Numbered from the stretch's first letter, positions 34,901 through 48,202 are shown. The stretch is 64,000 bases of DNA from Terebella lapidaria (GCA_949152475.1 OX424568.1:20373667-20437666); one strand, 5' to 3'. Translations and numbers: made by a program. The notes: generated from the sequence alone by a model not told the origin.

Positions 34901-36927
34901 CTACACAATACGATATCTTTCGTGAAGGAAAATATTGTAAAAACAAATTTCATGATTTATTTTTTTTGTTGAGATCGACTCAAAACGCCGGCCTGTACGG
35001 AATTCGATTGCTTCGAGGCATTTGAAATTACTGGACTTTTTTTCCTTAAATTATTTCAAATACTAGTATGAAGTTTTACTTCACTGAAAACTACTTTGTT
35101 ATAATTATTTCGTTCATAAGTGAATTCCTCCTTAACAGTTGCATGTGAATACTTGACGACATTACCAAACATTGGAAAATATTGGTTAGCTGTAATTAAT
35201 TTATCCATTCACTGATTACTAGTACTGGAAGTACTTTATTATTAATATTTGTCGATATAAAAACATTCATAACTTGCTCACATGAAAATGAAAATCATTA
35301 CACAAACACCGAGACATCTCGCCAAGACCCGAACATGAAATTCCGATGACGAAACTTCGTAATTATCATCCCAATAGATCAAAATTCGTGCAAAAAACAT
35401 TGGGATCTAGCCAGACTTCCGTGTTTACAAGACAATTAACCGGTGGCAGATTGCAGGCCGCGATGTTTTGCCCGCGTGATCTTCGTATCATACATTTGCC
35501 TGGTAAACTTGAGAAAAAAACGGCTTATTATGTTAATATAAATAAAAAAATAATATAAATAATATATAATAAACAACAACATATATATCCAAAACCAATC
35601 ATGGTTGTTAATTTATTATTCTAAATATTAATTATAAGGAAGAAAATAAAACAATGTTTGGCTGCGGTTCCCAAATATGTATACATATCGAAATGAGAGC
35701 TACTTGTTTTATATGTATCACTTTGACATTGCTTTAATGTGTATTCCTGTAATGTAAAACCAGACATTTAGTTATTCAATATACAATTGTTGTTTCAGGA
35801 ATATGCGTCAAGCCGATGTTTCGCACATTTTCATGTATCATATGCCTTCGTGAAGTATATGCCTTCTTTGACATTCCTGCACATAGTTTATCATCAAAAT
35901 GTGTTGGGTCTCCTTGCCAACACAACAAAGAGCCTGTAGACCGACGTCGTTTAGATTCTTATCGCGAAATTTGTCTTTTTTTTTTAGAAAACAACAAACT
36001 ACCTGGAAATGTATGCCAACATTTTTCTTCAGTTAAAAACCCGGAGAGAATCGACGATGTGTGAAATTGGTGTGCTAAAAATCTCCCACGATATATATCA
36101 TACGCTAGGCACAGGGAGTCAAACGCTTTGTTGTGTTCCTTGGTCTACTCATTAACTGTTTATGTTGTCGGTCTCTTTCATATGTACGAATATTAGAGCG
36201 CCGAGGGTTTGTTCGTGAGAAAATACTTGAATTTTGCTCCAGTGTACAATGTACATTAATAGACCATAAAACATCGTTGTACCCGTGTATCTTTTCTGGA
36301 TATATTGTCAGTTAATACTACCAGTGTATACGCTATTATCCTATTTTTTTTATCTCCTCAAATTGATGAAGTAAACAAATTAGGATATGCCTTGTTCCCC
36401 ACTTTACTACGTGAAGTCATATAAAAAATCATAACGTTCAGGAAATATTTTGTACCGATAAAATACAGTTTTAGAAAAAGTTATTGTGAAGAAAACAACA
36501 GAAAAGAACAACATCGTGTTGATGTGCCCAGCATGGCCTAGAAAATTAATTGTACTTTTCCTCTTAGATAAAATGAATGAATCGAATGAAAATCATTGGA
36601 TATTCTCCGTCCATGTATATTTTATAAACACTCTGTCGGTTTTGAAGTAAGTCTTTTCAGCAAGTGCATAATATTACCGTCCGGTATTTGTAATTGCAAT
36701 AACTACTAAGTGTCGCAAAACTTTTGACATTCAAATATTTACCATAGTGAAAGTACATGTTGGATGGTTGTCCCTATGTGTTTCCCTGATATGCTATGAT
36801 CACATGACACGTTAAGTTTGATTGCTAAAATGCTGTTAATATTTTACTGTTCCGAAATTTATTGTAACTAATAATTTGAACTAAATTTATTTGTACTAGA
36901 TCTAATATAATAAATCACCATACACAT
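31960..36927. other. Intergenic, one possible orphan exon, otherwise nothing recognised
   Basis: AT-rich sequence with no dispersed repeats I recognise and only short frames. The single coding candidate is at 35799-36064 (separate entry). The minus-strand frame at 32555-32857 resembles nothing known. Confidence 0.35.
35799..36064 (+). CDS. Possible Cys/His-rich terminal exon, orphan
   Basis: A good acceptor (ATTGTTGTTTCAG|GA) is followed by an open frame to a TGA at 36062-36064. The peptide has spaced Cys and His (SCIICLREVYAFFDIPAHSL, then SKCVGSPCQHNKEP, and CQHFSS), resembling a zinc-binding or RING-like fragment. No partner exon was found upstream, so it could be chance or a pseudogene fragment. 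Low confidence. Confidence 0.18.
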
Positions 36928-39900
36928 TCACGTCGATTTTTCGCACAAGTATCTAGGTAATCTCAACTGAGAAAGTGCGAAGAAAAGTATTCCATTTGAT
37001 GACATTTCTCTCTCAGACCATGTCCAGTTTTCAGTGTTTAGGGTCTGGATCATGCTGTGGCGCTTTGCCGAGTCTTCAAAGCTGTGTCCGCCAAACAGAC
37101 AGACCAGTGATCCAGTGGTCAGTGCTGGCATGCAACTGGCAGGTCGGGGTATTGTTGACGGCAACAAAGTCCACTGGTTTGTGGCAGGGTCATACAGCTC
37201 ACAGTGCTGCAAATATACATATACAAAACCATACCAAACTCAGAGAAATCAGAAGTTTTAGAAGTAACTCTGAATTTTGAATATGCCTATGAAACACAGC
37301 TATAAAATTTAGCGAATAGATATTATTTCAAGCCCAATCTACACAGACAACTTTCAAACTTATTCTGCAATCCGAATTAAAGTTAGAATAATTGGACTCG
37401 AAGTTGATTACACCTACATACCTTGACTCTAAACCCATTGAAATACTCTATTCATAACCACCACGTTTAGTGAATTAAATACTGGTATCTCATAATCAGA
37501 AATCTACGGACCTGGATATCTTCAAACTCGTCCGGTTGGTTGGTGAAAACGCCCCCAGCAACCAGCAGTTTGTTTTGGGTTTCCAGGGTAACCATTGTGT
37601 GGTAACTCCTGGCCTGGATCATGGTTGCCAGGGGTGACCACATGTCCGCACGGGGGTCATATCTCCAGGTTAAATCCAAATGTCCCCGCAATGGTCCTTT
37701 GTAACCCCCAGTGATGTATATGTGCCCACCATGAGTACATCCTATTAATTGTTATATATATTTAGTAGAAATTTACTACAGTTTTGGGAAGTAGCCTACC
37801 CCTAATCGTATGACAGTCATATGCGAGTTGTACATATAATTTTATAAAGTTAAAAGCATGAATATTTTGTGCACAATATACATAGGAGAAGCAACACAGT
37901 GATCCCCCTCAGATAAGACCCACTCTTTGCCACAAAACTAATGTTTTATCTGAAAGATTCATTTATACGCTGAACTGATCCTAAATTATGCCATGCAAAC
38001 ATGTCTTTACCCCCTTCATCATGTTTATAAACTTCGTAAAGGGGCAGTCTTTACTGGGGGGGGGGGGGGGGGGCGGTATTATCCGAGGGGGACCACTGTA
38101 TAATACAACAAGCTACACGTTATTGTACACCTACAGTTCCACATCTCGTTCAAACGCGATGTGATAAAGATACCCAAAACACACCTGCATGTTCGTGGAG
38201 ACCTATGGCGATTGGAGCCACGTACTGCCACGTGTCCGTCTGTGGGTCGTATCTCTCTACCGATTTGTTCACGGTCTCCGGAGCCTTCCATCCACACACA
38301 GCGTAGAGATACCTGGCTAACTCTAGCATACAGAACAGGCTTCTCGGCTGTCGCATCGAAGACATCTTAGAAGGGAAGCGTATTTAAATGTGTCAGGCCA
38401 GTGAAAATGTTGCTGGAGTATATATGGTAGTGCGTTTGGAGTGTTTGAAAGACAGGGATATGTCTTGCTTAATTATACTATTTGAGGTGGTCTATAGATA
38501 AGAGTTTCTACAGAGTAAATACATCCATTCGTATACACTAAACTAGTTCAATCAATCTTGCTTCGCTGGTGTTAGAAAGAATATTAAAATGCATTAATGA
38601 GAGAAATACCAGTGTACTGATATTTTGTATTGGCTTGCCAGTTGTACATATGCCTACCCTAGAGACCAGCACTACGCCCTCCTTACCTGTTTCCACGACA
38701 CTGTCCTGGGATCAAACCTCCAGACTTGTGACTGTGTGTGTGACCCGTTGACACGATACCTGGACTGTCCCCCAGCAACATACAGGAAATTATCCACAAC
38801 ACAGGTGCAGTGCTCGCATAAATTTCCTGGCATTTTCGTGGATTTCGTCGAAGTAAAATTAATAACTTTGTTGGCAGTTGCTGTGGAGCTTTTGTCACCC
38901 TGTGGCTCTAGTTCTTCCAATAGTAAGTCTAACTGAACAAACTGTACTCGGTTTGTACTGCTTTCTGTTATTTTGGTGAATCCACCCGTTGCAAGTACCA
39001 CTTCTATACTGTTACCACTTCGCATTTTAAACCAACCAGCACATTCTTTGGGTAAAACATTTGGGATTGCATCAAGAGACAATGATTTCGTCACGAGAGC
39101 CACGCATTTTGAATCCAGTTGAAATTCTTTGCAAGTTCTGACACATTCCAAACGCTCCTCGCTTGTGAGGTGTGCAAATCTTATACACTGCAGTAAGTCG
39201 ACCGAACTTGCTACATTTTTGTTTTCTTTTATCCAAGCAATGGCCGCGTGAAAAACATTTACTTCCTTACTTGGGTTCAAGTCGTCTGCTGCAAGATATT
39301 CTTGCACCTCCTGGTCGGATAACGTCAAAAAATCTTTGGTATTTATGAATTCATCAAAATTATATTTCATATATCTATCACTGATTTCCTGTATAGTTCG
39401 AATCATTAAATTTATTCCAACAGTATGGTAATATTTGCAGTTTTCAATTGTTATGTTTTCCTCTAGATATTTGGCACAAATGGCGAGCAAATTATCCATC
39501 TGCAAATAATTCGATGCTATCACTATTTCCTCTAAGTTACTCATTGTCAGAGCCTCTGTAATATCACAAAGACGATTTTCTGAAACCGAAAATATACATA
39601 CTAAAGCCCGATACACATTAAGCGATATTATCGGCGATATGTAGCTGCGATATTGTCGGCGATTAATTCATCGGCGATGTTTCTTATACACATCAGGCGA
39701 TATTATCGGCTACAAACATGATGACGCCCCCGAAAAAATAATAAAGGAGAACTTTAAAATTCCAAAAGAAAATTTTGTGGGGGACTATCCCATAGTATCA
39801 ATATACAAAGTTTCGGAAGATTCCATCAAGTGGTATCAGAGGAGAAGACGTTTGTATATTGCAATGTCCAAAATTGGGTGTCATGTACATGTGCCGTGAT

Positions 39901-42734
39901 GATTATGCAGGTGCATGGGTCTAAAATTGATGAATATGCGTCTATATCGCATTATATTCGCATGCGCCTATAACTGAGAGACTATAATTTTCCAACTGAA
40001 ACTATTATTCACATATAGGCGCACCCTGATATTCCTACATTTTATGATTTGCAACAAGTGTGATACTCTTGTTTACACCTGCTTGGTCATGTGTTCAAAT
40101 CTTGGCGCCAAAATTACAAAAATTCCAGCAGCCTAGGCCTGTTTGTCAGTGTATGCTGCTGTTAGGTTTATCCCTATATAACTTATAAATAGAGAAAGGA
40201 AATGCAATTAAACAATTAAGAGAATAATGACAGGAGCAGGGGCAAGGAGTGGATATTAGGTGGACCATAAGTGATTATTATTCATTGAGTGAATAGTCGC
40301 CTCTTACGATGTTATTAAATAAAAGAACATATTTCACAGGTAATAGAATATTCCCCTCCAAATAAAAATGAGTATTTTCCGAATGACGTAAGTCATGCGC
40401 CCCGCCAATCAAACACAAGATAGGGAATGCATAAAGATAGGGAAAATATTGTATGATCAAAAGATCATATACCTACAACACATGAATAAACAGTGTAGAT
40501 ATATTTGCTGCTATAGAATATAACCAATTCTACCATTATTTTATTTCAACACAAAATGTTTCTCCAGCAAATAACTCAATCCTGAGCAAAATACCGAAAT
40601 GTATATTTTTGCTCCTAGCGAATTATTTGAAGTGCATATTCCCGGTTTGGTAATACAATATTTTCTAAATATTCGGTTCTCGTCATGATGTGCGATATAC
40701 TGTGATACTAACACGCATGAAACAAAATAAATTAACTCAAAAAAATAAAACAATAATGTTTTCTTGCAGTGGCGAAAATGTTTTAACGATGGTGTGTATT
40801 ATAGCCAAATGAGCCGAACGAGCCGCATCCATACTGTACGGCAATCTCATTCATTTATTCTCTCAATTGTTTATTTATTTTCGTGGGAAAATCCTTGGTT
40901 AAACACAAATATCTACAGGATATTACTTTGAAGTGCAAACACAGGGTAGGACACGGAAAGATGATGGATTAGATGCATGTATAGGCATATGCAGACAGTG
41001 GCGGATCCAGAGTGGAGGGGTGGAGAAGGCACGGGGAGCCATGGCTCCCCCAAAGTTGGGGAAAAAAATGACCGTAACGAAAATCGATAGGCTACGGCAC
41101 ATACACAAAGATTACCGTGGTGTAATATGACATGTTACCTACAGATTACTTTACCGGAATCACGCAAAACAAAAAGACCATTGGAAACCGATTGTCCAGG
41201 CCTATATAGGCCTATAAACACTTTGCTGTGGGACCAACTCTCAGATCTGGAGTTGGTCGGACCCCATAGAAACATAGTACGATCGAATTAATAGAGAGGA
41301 TGCCCCCCTCCCCCTACAAAAAGGGTGGGGATGAAGTATGTATTACTTTCGTGAGCTTCCCCCCCCCCCCCCCCCTACAAAAAAGGTGGGGATGAAGTAT
41401 GTATTACTTTCGTGAGCTTTGAAGCTTGTAAAGTTGACCAAAAAATATATTTTCGACTGTACATTCTCGAAAAATTGTATTCCTATGGAAATGCACATGG
41501 ACATATGCACACAGAGCCCAAAACGAAAACTTTCTCACTCTTTGAAACCAGAACACTACAGTAGTACTGAACCAACCCTAATCCCGGACCGCATGTTTCA
41601 GCTCGCTTGTGCCCCTCTTACAAAATTTATGCTACAACGCTGTTCAGTGCTCCCCCCCCCCCCCCCCATGAAAATCCTGGATCCGCCACTGCATGCAGAG
41701 CGAGATACATGCACTATATAAACACCGCGCGGGCCTAGCAGCTGATCTCTGCATCAAATGACATGCCCCTTTAGGCCTATCTCTACACATTCCACACAGT
41801 GTCACTTGGATGTAGGCGGATTTTTGGGTTTGGTCACGTCGTTCCAAGGACTTCGGTCACCTCCACCCATGCCCTCCTGTTCTTATTTCTATTGTTGTAC
41901 TCTTTTAGGAACGAATTATATAATACTGGACGATTCTCGTGTACACTCCTGAACTAACAGGTCCTCTTTCTGCCTCGTCCACTCCATGTTTACACACGTG
42001 GCACGCCGCATTCCAAACTTTGCGCGGATAATATCACGTGACATTTTGAAGGCCCGCAATTGGCTGAACTCTAGAGTTCTCGACGATAATATCGCAGAAT
42101 TCAAGACTGTCTAGAACCCTGCGACATGTTCCCAGAGGATCAGCGATAACATCGTAACCCGGTTTTCCATCGGCGATCATGCTCGCCAATAATATCGTAC
42201 CCGCTTATCGCCGATAATATCGTCTAATGTGTATTGGCTTTAACTCTTTCTGTATCTCAAACATGTCGAATGAGAAAATTCAACACTTCTTTTCGACATA
42301 AAACGATGAATACAAATCACAAGTGTCTAACTGCTGTAAAGTCTTCGAAAGAAAATAAAATTTACGAAAAATTGAACGCTTTTATTCCCTGTGCTTCATC
42401 CAACGCTGCAGAGAAAATTCTCTCGGCAATGTTGGATAAGGAATAGCCACACTTACGTAGGCTCATAACTTCTTATTTTCTTGTTGTGTTAGGCTACAAG
42501 TTTGCTTGATGTTGTGGAAGTAGATCCAATTACTAAGAATCACTGACCTTCAATGTATTTCTTCAGAATATTCAAGGCTAGAGAGCTCACGACAGGCAGT
42601 TCGATCCTTTTCTCTAGAAGCTCCCTCATCCCACTCGCGTGCAAGCCACGGAAATATTCACTCTCCCCAACGAAACATGAAATATTGATTCTCACTGTGT
42701 TCCCATCAGCGGTCACTACGTCAACGTACTCCAT
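36928..42734 (-). CDS. BTB-BACK-Kelch (KLHL-type) protein, five exons, 589 aa
   Basis: Exons in transcript order: 42548-42734, 38687-39579, 38185-38365, 37512-37741, 36928-37206; all junctions use GT/AG and the frame closes at 590 codons including stop. The first ATG is at 42734 (MEYVDVVTADGNTVRINISC). The BTB domain spans about residues 1-85 (CFVGESEYFRGLHASGMREL; SNLEEIVIASNYLQMDNLL) and has a shortened N-terminus compared with typical BTB domains. BACK spans about 90-210 (EVNVFHAAIAWIKEN). Kelch blades follow (LYVAGGQSRYR; YLYAVCGWKAPETVNKSVER; YDPQTDTWQYVAP; HIYITGGYKG; RYDPRADMWSPLATM; ELYDPATNQWTLLPS; LVCLFGGHSF). Most such proteins recruit substrates to CUL3 ubiquitin ligase; that is family inference. 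Which KLHL group it belongs to is unclear. A TTTATT at 36885-36890 is a poly(A) signal on the minus strand. Exon 4's donor (CAG|GTCCGT) is weak. Confidence 0.85.
39602..42242. mobile_element. 2.6-kb inverted-repeat DNA element in KLHL intron 1
   Basis: Left end TAAAGCCCGATACACATTA and right arm (reverse complement) TAAAGCCAATACACATTAG, each followed by GCGATATTATCGGCGAT-type subterminal repeats: at least three on the left (39621-39715) and three on the right (42140-42226). The target duplication is probably TA but is not certain. No transposase. A hAT-like element (40996-41691) is nested in it. It fills most of the 3-kb first intron. Confidence 0.75.
40996..41691. mobile_element. hAT-like element, CAGTGGCGGATCCAG family, 696 bp
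   Basis: Ends CAGTGGCGGATCCAG and CTGGATCCGCCACTG, followed inward by poly-G/poly-C and a GGGAGCCATGGCTCCC palindrome. Flanks TATGCAGA and CATGCAGA are an 8-bp duplication with one mismatch. An internal 69-bp tandem duplication (CTACAAAAAGGGTGGGGATG) lies at about 41310-41420. No ORF of note. Confidence 0.8.
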
Positions 42735-43141
42735 TTCACCCGTGTGTGACTGTGGCGTTATTTTCACCAGGTGGTTGCAAATAGGCTCACACAGTCAGTT
42801 CACTTGTATGTAACATATGACACCAGGCTTATATAATATAGATCGGTACACATTAGGTCCATATTATTTATATTCTAGGGGTATTCCTGTAGGAAAGAAT
42901 TTACAGAGAGGTAATGAAGCTATCAACAACAATGACATGACATGATGCATGACGGGCATTGTTTGTGTCTCACGAATACCAGTAGTTATGTTGCCCCTTA
43001 TCAGTTTATGATCAGTCACGAAATTAAAATATTTACAATTTCACTGTAACAATTTCTGCAAAGATACATACCCAAATATTACTACACTGTTATGATCAAA
43101 ACGGCCAATGACAACACATATATCTATTGGAATTGTGTCTT
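42735..43141. other. KLHL promoter side
   Basis: Sequence upstream of the minus-strand KLHL start. An in-frame TGA lies 21 codons above the chosen ATG with no other ATG between, which supports the start. No TATA box or other motif was recognised. Confidence 0.3.
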
Positions 43142-45060
43142 AACTTTCCTAAGTTTTCACTCGAGACCTTTGGCCCAATTGGTTGAACAAATGCTCCCCA
43201 AAATCGAAGGAGCATTCATTCCGTACAAAGATGTTACCATTTCAGTTTATCGAACTGATGTCTGTATGTTTAGGACATACTGATTAAACAATATAAAACC
43301 ACATAATATTTGAATTATATCACATTTATTTGTCTATTATGTTATACTGTTACAAATTACTGCCAATGAAAACGTTTGGGAATACATGTGTACATGAACT
43401 ATCCCTGCATAGGTGAAATCTGCGCACTGCTAAAATTCTCACACGATGACTAGTCCTCCAGTTTGCAGAGTAATCGCCGAATATTTTGATGACCTTGAAT
43501 TTGACCTCTGACCTCATTTTGAAGGTCAGGCACAAAATGGCTAATATCTCGCTTATCATTGACTTCACAGCTTAGGAGTCAATTGTGGACATATAGGAAA
43601 TGACATATGCCGAATATTCTGATGAACTTGAATTTGACTTCTGACTTGATTTTCAAGGTCAGAGTGCAAAATGGCTAATACCTCGCTCATTATCGACTTT
43701 ACAGTTTAGGAATCAATTGTGGACATATAGGAAATGATATTGCTCAAATATTGTGATGATCCTGGTTTGACCTTTAACCTCATTTCCAAGGTCAAAGAAC
43801 AAAATGACTAATATCTCGCTTATTATCGACTTTACAACTTGAGAATCAATTGTGGACTGATAGGAATTCATATATGCTGAATATTGTCGTGACCTTGAAT
43901 TTGACCTTTGATTTCATTTTCAAGGTCTCACAGGACAACTTAGCAATCAAATTTAGAACTTAGGATTCTGATATGGACACCTTTAATTTGACTTTTGATT
44001 TCATTTTCATTATGTCCCAGGACATATTAATCTGTCTTATTATTGAATTCACAGCTCAGTAAGCAGTTGTGAACATATAGGAAATCATATATCATATATA
44101 ATCATAAACTTTCCTAAGTTTTCACTCGAGACCTTTGGCCCCATTGGTTGAACAAATGCTCCCCAAAATCGAAGGAGCATTCATTCCGTACAAAGATGTT
44201 ACCATTTCAGTTTATCGAACTGATGTCTGTATGTTTAGGACATACTGATTGAACAATATAAAACCACATAATATTTGAATTATATCACATTTATTTGTCT
44301 ATTATGTTATACTGTTACAAATTACTGCCAATGAAAACGTTTGGGAATACATGTGTACATGAACTATCCCTGCATAGGTGAAATCTGCGCACTGCTAAAA
44401 TTCTCACACGATGACTAGTCCTCCAGTTTGCAGAGTAATCGCCGAATATTTTGATGACCTTGAATTTGACCTCTGACCTCATTTTCAAGGTCAGGCACAA
44501 AATGGCTAATATCTCGCTTATCATTGACTTTACAGCTTAGGAGTCAATTGTGGACATATAGGAAATGACATATGCCGAATATTCTGATGAACTTGAATTT
44601 GACTTTTGACTTGATTTTCAAGGTCAGAGTGCAAAATGGCTAATACCTCGCTCATTATCGACTTTACAGTTTAGGAATCAATTGTGGACATATAGGAAAT
44701 GATATTGCTCAAATATTGTGATGATCCTGGTTTGACCTTTAACCTCATTTCCAAGGTCAAAGAACAAAATGACTAATATCTCGCTTATTATCGACTTTAC
44801 AACTTGAGAATCAATTGTGGACTGATAGGAATTCATATATGCTGAATATTGTCGTGACCTTGAATTTGACCTTTGATTTCATTTTCAAGGTCTCACAGGA
44901 CAACTTAGCAATCAAATTTAGAACTTAGGATTCTGATATGGACACCTTTAATTTGACTTTTGATTTCATTTTCATTATGTCCCAGGACATATTAATCTGT
45001 CTTATTATTGAATTCACAGCTCAGTAAGCAGTTGTGAACATATAGGAAATCATATATGCT
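43142..45060. repeat. 965-bp tandem duplication, two near-identical copies
   Basis: Copy one about 43142-44106, copy two about 44107-45060, differing at only a few bases by eye. Each contains smaller degenerate repeats of the form CTCGCTTAT..GACTTTACAG and GACCTTGAATTTGACC, the interior sequence of family 1, plus a 5' segment (about 43142-43440) not seen in other copies. Confidence 0.85.
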
Positions 45061-45141
45061 GAATACTCTCGTGACTTTGAATTTGACCGTGGCCTTATTG
45101 TATCCCCCGAACAAAGTTCGGCGGATACTATGGATTTGGCT

Positions 45142-45176
<35 letters not shown>

Positions 45177-45186
45177 AGAGATTTTC

Positions 45187-45540
45187 TTGTGAACGCGCTA
45201 CAGGCCGCAATTCTCACCCGATCACCATTATTTTTTGCAGGCACATATATAATGGTAAGATCCCGACACCAATCGATTTTGGTTGCCGTGGCAACTGAAT
45301 TGGTCGTTTGGGGACACATTTTGCATTGAAAACAGCCTGTTTGAGACACATGGCTTGTGAACGCGCTACAGGCCGCAATTCTCACCCGATCACCATTATT
45401 TTTTGCAGGCACATATATTATGGTAAGATCCCGACACCAATCGATTTTGGTTGCCGTGGCAACTGAATTGGTCGTTTGGGGACACATTTTGCATTGAAAA
45501 CAGCCTGTTTGAGACACATGGCTTGTGAACGCTCTACAGA
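45187..45540. repeat. 168-bp tandem repeat, two units plus a partial third
   Basis: TTGTGAACGCGCTACAGG starts at 45187, 45355 and, diverging after a few bases, 45523. The first two units are almost identical. A minus-strand frame crosses them and is an artefact. Confidence 0.85.
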
Positions 45541-45789
45541 TGGCAATTTTTGACGAATCTCGATAATATTTGGGAGTGTTGTTGGGAAGGGCTGTCACAC
45601 GAAACCAATCGTTTTTTAGAATGATCATATAAATATTAATATGTTAACAGCCTAACTTATTACAGAATTTTGAAATATCCATTTTGACATGTACGATCAT
45701 TCCAATAGCCTGTACAGTGGAAGGTAATGACACTGGTTTCTTGTTCAGAATGGAGAACTGAAGTTTTCAGTGAAAACAGGACAATATTA

Positions 45790-47060
45790 CTGAATAAGTT
45801 AACATTAGTTTTATTAGTTAAGTCTATTATTGTCCACAATAAAAATAGTTAAGACGAGAAACGTTTATTATTAAGCTCAACAAGGTAAAGGTTTTGTCCA
45901 GTACAAATTTCATGGGTGTAACTGAATAAGTTAACATTATTTTTAATAGTTAAGTCTATTATTGACCACAATAAAAATAGTTAAGACAAGAAATATTTAT
46001 TATTAACCTCAACAAGGTAAATGTTTTGTCCAGTACAAATTTCATTGGTGTAACCGAATAAGTTAACATTATTTTCACTAGTTAAGTCTATTATTGACCA
46101 CAATAAAAATAGTTAAGTCTACTATTGACCACAATAAAAATAGTTAAGATGAGAAATATTTATTATTATGCTCAACTAGGTGAAAGTATGTCCAGTACAG
46201 ATTTCATGGGTGTACTGAATAAGTTAACATTATTTTTACTAGTTTAGTCTATTATTGACCACAATAAAAATAGTTAAGACAAGAAATATTTATTATTGGG
46301 CTCAACAAGGTAAAGATTCTGTCCAGTAGACATTTTATGTCTGTAACCAAATAAGTTAACATTTTTTTTGCTAGTTAAGTCTATTATTGACCTCAATAAA
46401 AATAGTTAAGATGAGAAACAATTATTATTGAGCTCAACAAGGTTAAAGATTTGTCCAGTACAAATTTCATTGGTGTAACCGAATAAGTTAACATTATTTT
46501 CACTAGTTAAGTCTATTATTGACCACAATAAAAATAGTTAAGTCTATTATTGACCACAATAAAAATAGTTAAGATGAGAAATATTTATTGTTAAGCTCAA
46601 CAAGGTGAAAGTATGTCCAGTACAGATTTCGTGGGTGTACTCAATAAGTTAACATTATTTTTACTAGTTTAGTCTATTATTGACCACAATAAAAATAGTT
46701 AAGACAAGAAATATTTATTATTGGGCTCAACAAGGTAAAGATTCTGTCTAGTAGACATTTTATGTCTGTAACCAAATAAGTTGACATTTTTTTTGCTAGT
46801 TAAGTCTATTATTGACCTCAATAAAAATAGTTAAGATGAGAAACAATTATTATTGAGCTCAACAAGGTTAAGGTTTTGTCTGGTAGAAATTTCTGGGTGT
46901 AACCGAATAAGTTAACTTTATTTTTACATGTTAAGTCTATTATTGACCACAATGAAAATAGACAAGAAATATTTATTATTGGGCTCAACAAGGTGAAGGC
47001 TTTGTCCAGTAGAGATTTTATGTTTGTGACCAAATAAGTTAACATTATTTTTTTGCTAGT
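45790..47060. repeat. About 131-bp minisatellite with higher-order organisation, about ten units
   Basis: AAGTTAACATT-type starts at about 45797, 45926, 46057, 46219, 46350, 46484, 46643, 46774, 46905 and 47036. Units contain CTATTATTGACC and GCTCAACAAGGT. One in three carries an extra 30 bp, giving a higher-order unit of about 427 bp (46057 to 46484 to 46911). The same unit makes up the 19613-21753 copy. Confidence 0.8.
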
Positions 47061-47099
47061 TAGGTCTAATATTGATCACAATAGCTTTTTATGAAAACA

Positions 47100-47910
47100 T
47101 TGATCAACTTTTACTTTGAATTTCAACTTGAGACCATGTTTGGCACAAATTATGAGTTAAAATATAACTTATGGTGAAAAATTCGATCTGGCTCCAATTT
47201 CGTCATCTTGAAATGCAGTTTTGGTCAACTTTTACTTTGAATTTCAACTTGAAAGCATGTTTGGCACATATTATAAGTCGAAATATAACTTATGGCGAAA
47301 AGTTCTATCTGGCTCCAATTTCGTCATCTTGAAATGCAGTTTTGGTCAACTTTTACATTGAATTTCAACTTAATACCAAGTTTGGCACATATTATGAGTT
47401 GAAATATAACTCATGGCGAAAAGTTTGATCTGGGTCCAATTTCGTCATCTTGAAATGCAGTTTTGGTCAACTTTTACTTTGAATTTCAACTTGAAAGCAT
47501 ATTTGGCACATATTATGAGTCGAAATATAACTTATGGTGAAAAGTTCGATCTGGCTCCAATTTCGCCATCTTGAAATGCAGTTTTGGTCAACTTTTAGTT
47601 TGAATTTCAATTTGAAACCAAGTTGGGCAGGTATTATGAGTTAAAATATAACTTATGACGAAAAGTTTGATCTGGCTCCAATTTTGTCATCTTGAAATGC
47701 AGTTTTGATTAACTTTTACTTTGAATTTCAACTTGAAACCATGTTTAGCCCATACATGTATTATGAATCGAAATATAACTTATGGTGAGAAGTTCAATCT
47801 AGCTCCAATTTCGTCATCTTGAAATGCATTTTTGGTCAAATTTTACTTTGAATTTCAACTTGGAACCAAGTTTGTAAAATATTCTGAGTTGAAATATAAA
47901 TAGGTGAAAA
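47100..47910. repeat. About 121-bp minisatellite, about seven units
   Basis: Units start with CAACTTTTACTTTGAATTTC at about 47104, then every 120-122 bp to about 47835. Each holds a GAAATATAACTTATGG and a TCCAATTTCGTCATCTTGAA block. Confidence 0.8.
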
Positions 47911-48202
47911 GATTGATCTATCTGTATTTTCGTTATTTTATCAAACATGTCGAATGGAAATTCATATAAAGAGATTTCAGTGGTGATTTTGAATTCGACC
48001 TTCAATTACCTCGGAAAATCAGTGCAGCAGTTTTGGTGGGGAAAAGAAAACAGTTGTGACTTGGGATTTAACATTTCTCTGGTAATCTTTTTTAGCCCTT
48101 GCTCTAGTTTTTCACACTTGACAGTGATATATTTGGGGCAACAGAGATGATAGGGCTACGGGGGATACACCCAAGCGGTCGTAGGCGACCGGAAGCGTCT
48201 AG

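Larger units (their letters stand above)
45100..48202 (+). mobile_element. Helentron-like element, family 2, intact ends, 3103 bp
   Basis: The 5' end is GTATCCCCCG followed by the palindrome CCGAACAAAGTTCGG. The 3' end has CGGGGGATAC (exact inverse of the 5' motif), the hairpin CGGTCGTAGGCGACCG, then CTAG. It is inserted between T and T in a family 1 copy: host sequence reads CCTTATT before and TTTTAAGGCC after, and the empty form is at 26241-26257. A (CGCGTC)n stretch sits next to the 5' end, as microsatellites do in HINEs. The rest is tandem repeats (next three entries). No Rep/helicase coding. Confidence 0.8.

Noticed and set aside
41644-41847. Proline/glycine-rich frames over poly-C and poly-G runs (here and near 49.0, 53.0, 54.1, 62.4, 63.4 kb)
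   Set aside because: Produced by homopolymer tracts at transposon ends.
45128-45628. 166-residue minus-strand frame with internal repeats
   Set aside because: It is the 168-bp tandem repeat and the CGCGTC microsatellite inside a transposon; no start context or homology.
46057-47900. Regular repeats as a CRISPR array
   Set aside because: Units are 121-131 bp, without unique spacers, in an animal genome inside a transposon.
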